From assembly GCA_023229615.1 (NCBI GenBank), contig JALNYX010000030.1:1-10320 (forward strand): 10,320 bases of DNA, given 5' to 3'. Made by a program: the position numbers and the translations under genes. Positions 7,170 to 10,320 of this stretch are shown here, one piece after another. Below the pieces are notes generated by a model. The model had not been told where the DNA came from and made no database searches. It saw only the letters and a program-made list of their open reading frames with translations. Source of the stretch: Candidatus Moraniibacteriota bacterium (GTDB lineage Bacteria; Patescibacteriota; Minisyncoccia; Moranbacterales; UBA9337). Within the stretch, counting starts at the first letter, position 1, and the number at the start of each line of letters is the position of its first letter.

Positions 7170-7206
7170 TTTGTCATTGGAAATTGGAAATTTGTCATTT
7201 AAGCTA
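7170..7206. repeat. 37-nt dispersed repeat, copy B
   Basis: Matches 1974-2010 with about three mismatches. It has two ATTGGAA heptamers flanked by direct TTTGTCATT copies and runs into the stop codon of the dockerin-like remnant. Relative to the 44-nt module, the order is the reverse of copy A. Confidence 0.75.
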
Positions 7207-7287
7207 TTCTCCCCACCCACTCATCACCACCCCCAAATCCCTCGTATTCACAACCCCATCAAAGGACCACACGCGATTTATTCGCAT
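7204..7287 (-). pseudogene. Dockerin-like C-terminal remnant (27 codons)
   Basis: From ATG at 7287 the minus strand encodes a short peptide whose core is W-S-F-D-G-V-V-N-T-R-D-L-G-V-V-M-S-G-W-G-E, then TAG. This matches one type I dockerin repeat (D-G-x-V-N-x-x-D-L-x-x-L-x-x-x-W-G), a calcium-binding EF-hand-like half that ends many exported proteins. No signal peptide or further domain is attached, and the frame meets a stop shortly upstream, near the end of the fHB gene at 7308. It is probably the severed end of a surface protein, perhaps the LamG protein ending at 7960. Function as a free peptide is unlikely. Confidence 0.6.
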
Positions 7288-7307
7288 TACATCGCGAATT
7301 AAAAATT

Positions 7308-7970
7308 TCAATTATTTTTCCTATACTCAACCCGCTTTTTGTAAAGATTTTCCGTGAATCCGCCGTTTTTGAGGAAATCGCTTTCAAGCGATTTGATTTG
7401 TCGATCAAGGAGGAAATTGGTTTGATGAATAAGACAAATCAAGATATTGGCGGCGCTCTCCGCATCCCCAAAATATGTTTCATAAGTCTCACAAGTCCTA
7501 TTGGACGAATAACAAAGTTTGCGCACCGCGCAAACTCGCGGATCACTTTTGTCCCAAAGCGTCAATTTGTTTGCTCGCAAAAAATCCTGATAATCAACCA
7601 GCAATTCCTCCAAGCTCGCCCGAGCAACATTCATCAATTTGATCTCAGTTTTTTTGGATGTCCCGCTTGCCACCGATCCTTCGGCAATGTTTTGCTTTCC
7701 GGACCGAGCCGCTTGAATCATCTGATCATAAGTCCTGTATGACCGATATGTCCTATTCGTCCTATTGGACAAATATTTTTCGCAAAATTCCACATTCAAA
7801 TCAAAAACGATCTCCGCCGATTGATATGAAGCAAGTTTTCGATACCCGCCGTGAGGCGGAATCAACCCACCAGACCCATTTGTCTTATTCGTCTTATCGG
7901 TCATATTATTGGTCTTATTTGTCTTATTCGACTTATTCGTCCTATTTGAATTATTCGTCCTATCGGACAT
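7308..7970 (-). CDS. Four-helix-bundle protein (S23/IVP-Avd-like) with N-x-T repeats
   Basis: A 220-residue protein from ATG 7970; a GTG at 7979 would add three residues. The first ~33 residues are about ten tandem triplets (N-R-T, N-K-S, N-K-T, D-K-T) encoded by a 9-nt unit close to AATAAGACG. The fHB follows: YRKLASYQSAEIVFDLNVEF (helix 1), DQMIQAARSGKQNIAEGSVA (family signature), MNVARASLEELLVDYQDFL (helix 3), ANILICLIHQTNFLLDRQIK (helix 4), ending F-T-E-N-L-Y-K-K-R-V-E-Y-R-K-N-N. The 9-nt unit recurs in frame in the helix 1-2 loop (S-N-R-T-N-R-T-Y-R-S-Y-R-T-Y) and helix 3-4 loop (N-R-T-C-E-T-Y-E-T-Y). The start overlaps the end of the LamG gene, implying coupled translation. It is closely related to the fHB half of the 3018-5642 protein. 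There is no export signal, so it is probably cytosolic; its role is unknown. Confidence 0.82.
   Translation of the reverse strand: MSDRTNNSNRTNKSNKTNKTNNMTDKTNKTNGSGGLIPPHGGYRKLASYQSAEIVFDLNVEFCEKYLSNRTNRTYRSYRTYDQMIQAARSGKQNIAEGSVASGTSKKTEIKLMNVARASLEELLVDYQDFLRANKLTLWDKSDPRVCAVRKLCYSSNRTCETYETYFGDAESAANILICLIHQTNFLLDRQIKSLESDFLKNGGFTENLYKKRVEYRKNN
7516..7536. repeat. Perfect 9-bp inverted repeat in the helix 3-4 loop of the 7308-7970 gene
   Basis: AGTTTGCGC ACC GCGCAAACT, a perfect stem of 9 bp with a 3-nt loop inside coding sequence (R-V-C-A-V-R-K-L). It is next to a smaller GTCC-TATT-GGAC inverted repeat at 7495-7506. No T run follows on either strand, so it is not an obvious terminator. 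Confidence 0.85.
7738..7776. repeat. 9-nt repeat units in the helix 1-2 loop of the 7308-7970 gene
   Basis: GTCCTATTC-type units including GTCC-TATT-GGAC at 7759-7770; same family as the N-terminal array at 7871-7970. Confidence 0.75.
7871..7970. repeat. 9-nt tandem repeat at the start of the 7308-7970 gene
   Basis: Eleven or so degenerate copies of GTCTTATTC/GTCCTATTC on the plus strand (coding AATAAGAC-type), all in frame with the fHB gene. The array also covers the stop codon of the upstream LamG gene (TAG inside CGATAGGACG). Confidence 0.85.
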
Positions 7971-10320
7971 ATTCCGCACTTCCCAGGTTGTACAATCTCA
8001 AAACTTCATCAGAAGAAAACGCACGATTGTAAATGCGGACTTCATCAATTATTCCATCAAAGAAAGATGATGCAACTTGTCCGATTTGAAAAGTGGACGC
8101 GTTCACGCCTACTGCGTCCGTGATGGTCACAAAATGCCAACTAGTATCAACTGCAGGAGAAACCGCGCCATCGACATATACCGTTGCATCAGGAAAACTG
8201 GTCGCTAAAACATTTCCCGCGCCGTCAATCTCAATTTGATCTGTTCCGTCGATATTGATAATTTTTCGACTTGTCGCGTCATCGGTTTTCACCCAAAAAG
8301 AAATTGTTTGAATTCCGCTACCGACATCCCCAGCATCCACAAAATCCGTCGTTCCATTGAAACTCAGTGCTTGTCCTTTTTTTCCGATGGCGGGGGTGGC
8401 TCCGGTTATTGTTCCGTTATTTCCTCCGGCGGGGCTTCGGTCGTAGGCGGTGTTGGTTGTCCAATCGATATCCGGACCGTCAAAGCTCCACATTCCCACC
8501 AGTCCGTCCGTCATTTTGTCAGTGAGCGACATCTGCATCGTCGCCGTTCCCATTCCGGAAACATTGCTTTGATAAAAAATCCCCTCATCCGCCCCGATAT
8601 CCCAACTTCCGACTTCCGACCGCGGATCGCCGTCAATATCCTCCCGCACCGACAAAACAGAATCATCCCACAAATTCACCCCCGCAGAGCGCGCACTGGT
8701 GTCGGAAGAATCCAGATGAAAATCATAATTAGCAGAATCAACAAAAGAAACTGTTTTGTATCCATTGAAGGTGGCATTGACTGAGTCTGCGTCAGATTGT
8801 GATGTGTTAGAAATATTATAATTAGATGAAGCATCTTTTATAGCACCGAAACCATCTATACAACCTTGGGCGATGTTATTAAAATAATATGGGTCTGCGC
8901 CTCCTAGAGCAAAGAAACCTGTATAACAATTATAAACCGTATTATTATATACATACCAATTACTAACAAGCCCCCCAAGATAAAAACCATCACTTGAGCT
9001 GTTATTTATAAAATTGTAAACAATATTATTATAAATATAAAAATCTATAATATTAGTTGTACCATAATAATTAATCCCTTTCTGGTTATACGCTACTGAT
9101 GAATGTCCTCTCACAATATTATTGCTAACGTAAATTTTACCTCCCGTCGTTAAATTTGTGAAATTTATACACTGCCTACCTGATGCTGATGGATTTGTCG
9201 TTTCTACTTGCAAGCCATCTATTCTGAAAAAATCTTCTTCTTCCAATATGCCCGTACCATCATTTATTACCAACCGATATTTACTATCATCCCACTTTCC
9301 CTCATGCCTTTGACTCACCCCGACTTCATTTGAATTAACCGGAGTATAAATCTTGATATAATTTTGCGGAGCGGTTGTCCAGCCATTAATATCAACCGCC
9401 ACCGTATCCGCCGTTGTTCCATTCGCATACGCCGCGATGTTCCATTGTTCGTTGCTGGTATAAATATCTTTTCCGTCATTTCGGCTGACGGAGATGTCAA
9501 AATCGTCCACATCGTCGTCGATGTTGGCGGTGTTTTCCGCTCCGCCTTCGGCGTTGTCCAATGTGGTGTAGGCGCGGAAGATTTGCCAATCCTGGTCGTT
9601 AGTCACGGCAACAGGATTTGCTCCGTCGCGGGCTTGGACAGTGAATGATGTTGAACTTGCTCGGGCGGAAATGAAGGCGATGGCGTCAATGGATGAATTG
9701 CCGTCGCTGTCATATTGGATAGCATCGCCCACGCCCACGTTGTCCGGCGCGGCGTTTTCCAAAGTCAAAGTCGTGCCAGAGACGGAAAGGTCGGTTCCCG
9801 ATTCATCCACTCCGCGGTCAAGATAGGTGGACATTGACGGAGCGATAGAACGATAAATCGCCGTAGCACCTTCATCCGCGCCGATGTCCGTCGCCACGCC
9901 GTAGCCTCTGGCGGAGGCGGGACGTGCATGCCCGTCAATGTCAGATGTTATCGGCAACCAATAATCCTGCGACAAATCAACGCCGGAATTGCGGGCGGAG
10001 GTATCGGATGGCAAGAGATGAAAGTCGTCATTGGTTTCATCAACAAAAGAAAATGTTTGGGAAATCTTGCTATGCGCTCCTCCATCACCCACATCCGTTC
10101 CATCCGTGGCGTTGTAATCAGAATTAGTAAAAGTTCCAGCATAAGCATTGGTATTACCAGAACCTTTTATAATATTATTTTTAGCTACTAAAATCGTACC
10201 ACTATATTGTTGACTCATACCATATTCACAGTTATATATTGTATTATTATATACATAATTCGTTCCACCGGTAATATAAATTCCATACTCATTTCCAGCA
10301 TTACCATTAAAATCATAGAT
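7960..10320 (-). CDS. Surface protein with beta-helix segments and C-terminal LamG domain (partial, 5' end beyond window)
   Basis: The frame is open to the right edge: the first 34 visible codons (I-Y-D-F-N-G-N-A-G-N-E-Y-G..., N-Y-V-Y-N-N-T-I-Y-N-C) continue the protein, so the ATG at 10218 is internal. The visible part is 786 residues. Residues 1-90 and about 390-505 have right-handed beta-helix rungs (V-Y-N-N-T-V-Y-N-C, Y-I-Y-N-N-I-V-Y-N-F). Each helix segment ends in a paired motif: F-V-D...D-F-H-L..S-D-T-S-A-R-x-x-G-V, then D-I-D-G-x-x-R, then D-I-G-A-D-E-G (about 92-151 and 525-580), resembling choice-of-anchor Q regions. A LamG/concanavalin-like domain (about 605-781; W-S-F-D, FNGTTDFVDAGD, D-E-V-R-I-Y-N) is last. 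The protein is probably exported and displayed, binding or acting on glycans. The stop (TAG at 7960) falls inside the 9-nt repeat, so the natural C-terminus may be truncated. Confidence 0.82.
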   Translation of the reverse strand: MYDFNGNAGNEYGIYITGGTNYVYNNTIYNCEYGMSQQYSGTILVAKNNIIKGSGNTNAYAGTFTNSDYNATDGTDVGDGGAHSKISQTFSFVDETNDDFHLLPSDTSARNSGVDLSQDYWLPITSDIDGHARPASARGYGVATDIGADEGATAIYRSIAPSMSTYLDRGVDESGTDLSVSGTTLTLENAAPDNVGVGDAIQYDSDGNSSIDAIAFISARASSTSFTVQARDGANPVAVTNDQDWQIFRAYTTLDNAEGGAENTANIDDDVDDFDISVSRNDGKDIYTSNEQWNIAAYANGTTADTVAVDINGWTTAPQNYIKIYTPVNSNEVGVSQRHEGKWDDSKYRLVINDGTGILEEEDFFRIDGLQVETTNPSASGRQCINFTNLTTGGKIYVSNNIVRGHSSVAYNQKGINYYGTTNIIDFYIYNNIVYNFINNSSSDGFYLGGLVSNWYVYNNTVYNCYTGFFALGGADPYYFNNIAQGCIDGFGAIKDASSNYNISNTSQSDADSVNATFNGYKTVSFVDSANYDFHLDSSDTSARSAGVNLWDDSVLSVREDIDGDPRSEVGSWDIGADEGIFYQSNVSGMGTATMQMSLTDKMTDGLVGMWSFDGPDIDWTTNTAYDRSPAGGNNGTITGATPAIGKKGQALSFNGTTDFVDAGDVGSGIQTISFWVKTDDATSRKIINIDGTDQIEIDGAGNVLATSFPDATVYVDGAVSPAVDTSWHFVTITDAVGVNASTFQIGQVASSFFDGIIDEVRIYNRAFSSDEVLRLYNLGSAEYVR

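Larger units (their letters stand above)
7004..7203. other. Intergenic region with short repeats, no intact gene
   Basis: AT-rich gap between the dockerin-like remnant and the 189-aa membrane protein gene. It holds the 37-nt module at 7170-7206, the 44-nt module at 7110-7153 with extra ATTGAAA heptamers from about 7098, and the extended -10 promoter at 7043. No intrinsic terminator is evident. Confidence 0.7.

Noticed and set aside
1974..7206. Insertion sequence or composite transposon bounded by the 37- and 44-nt modules
   Set aside because: No transposase or integrase is encoded between them, the modules are direct rather than terminal inverted repeats, and their order differs between the two sites.
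7272..7299. Intrinsic terminator after the fHB gene (CGCGAT...ATCGCG and ATTCGC...GCGAAT arms)
   Set aside because: The arms compete with each other, stems are only 6 bp, and no T run follows on the minus strand.
2230..7310. Alternative genetic code with UGA as glycine (as in Gracilibacteria/SR1)
   Set aside because: TGA ends the genes at 2230, 5725 and 7308 in sensible places and does not interrupt conserved domains.
7871..7970. CRISPR array or iteron cluster
   Set aside because: The unit is 9 nt without spacers and lies inside a coding frame; no cas or replication gene is nearby.
7871..7970. N-glycosylation sequons (N-x-T) as a functional signal
   Set aside because: The protein has no export signal and the triplets follow directly from the 9-nt repeat, so no glycosylation claim is justified.
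8236..8784. A 182-codon open frame on the plus strand
   Set aside because: Antisense to the LamG end of the beta-helix protein; low-complexity translation without recognisable features.
10216..10218. ATG at 10218 as the start of the beta-helix protein
   Set aside because: The same frame continues to the window edge with beta-helix rungs (V-Y-N-N-T-I-Y-N-C), so this Met is internal.

Overview
The window looks like bacterial chromosome from the Candidate Phyla Radiation (Patescibacteria, Parcubacteria/Moranbacteria-like). This is an inference from the protein families: LamG and beta-helix surface proteins, S23/Avd-like four-helix-bundle proteins, a dockerin-like tail, a signal-anchored DUF1566/C-type-lectin-like protein, an O-antigen-ligase-type membrane protein, and AT-rich intergenic DNA full of short repeats. 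All supported genes lie on the minus strand, so transcription runs from high to low coordinates. TAA, TAG and TGA all end genes, so the standard bacterial code fits. No rRNA, tRNA, transposase, CRISPR array or reverse transcriptase was seen.

Layout in transcription order. (1) 10320-7960: C-terminal part of a large surface protein (two right-handed beta-helix segments, two anchor-like motifs, one LamG domain), open at the window edge. (2) 7970-7308: a four-helix-bundle (fHB) protein overlapping the end of gene 1, rich in 9-nt repeats encoding N-(K/R)-T. (3) 7287-7204: a 27-codon dockerin-like remnant. (4) 7203-7004: intergenic DNA with two repeat modules and a promoter. (5) 7003-6434: membrane-anchored protein of unknown function. 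(6) 6366-5725: secreted C-type-lectin-like protein whose C-terminus resembles a diversity-generating-retroelement (DGR) variable region. (7) 5642-3018: an fHB domain fused through a repeat-encoded hydrophobic segment to a two-LamG surface protein. (8) 2994-2230: a third fHB protein with a repeat-derived insertion. (9) 2229-1833: intergenic DNA with the same two repeat modules in swapped order and a promoter. (10) 1832 to the left edge: N-terminal 610 codons of an O-antigen ligase/polymerase-like membrane protein with a TPR-like tail, open at the window edge.

The content suggests cell-surface display: exported LamG/beta-helix adhesins, a possibly hypervariable lectin-fold protein, and a glycan ligase or polymerase. 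The most unusual pattern is in the three fHB genes. Each carries its own family of short repeats with a period of about 9 nt. The repeats sit at equivalent places: the helix 1-2 region, the helix 3-4 region and one or both gene ends. The helix 3-4 region of each gene also contains an inverted repeat. Noncoding repeats in the window have a 7-nt period instead. In one gene the repeat encodes the hydrophobic core of what looks like a signal peptide, fusing the fHB to an exported protein. In another, the repeat supplies the stop codon of the upstream surface protein. This looks like a repeat-hosting fHB gene family associated with surface-protein genes, possibly linked to Avd/DGR biology, although no reverse transcriptase or template repeat is present here.
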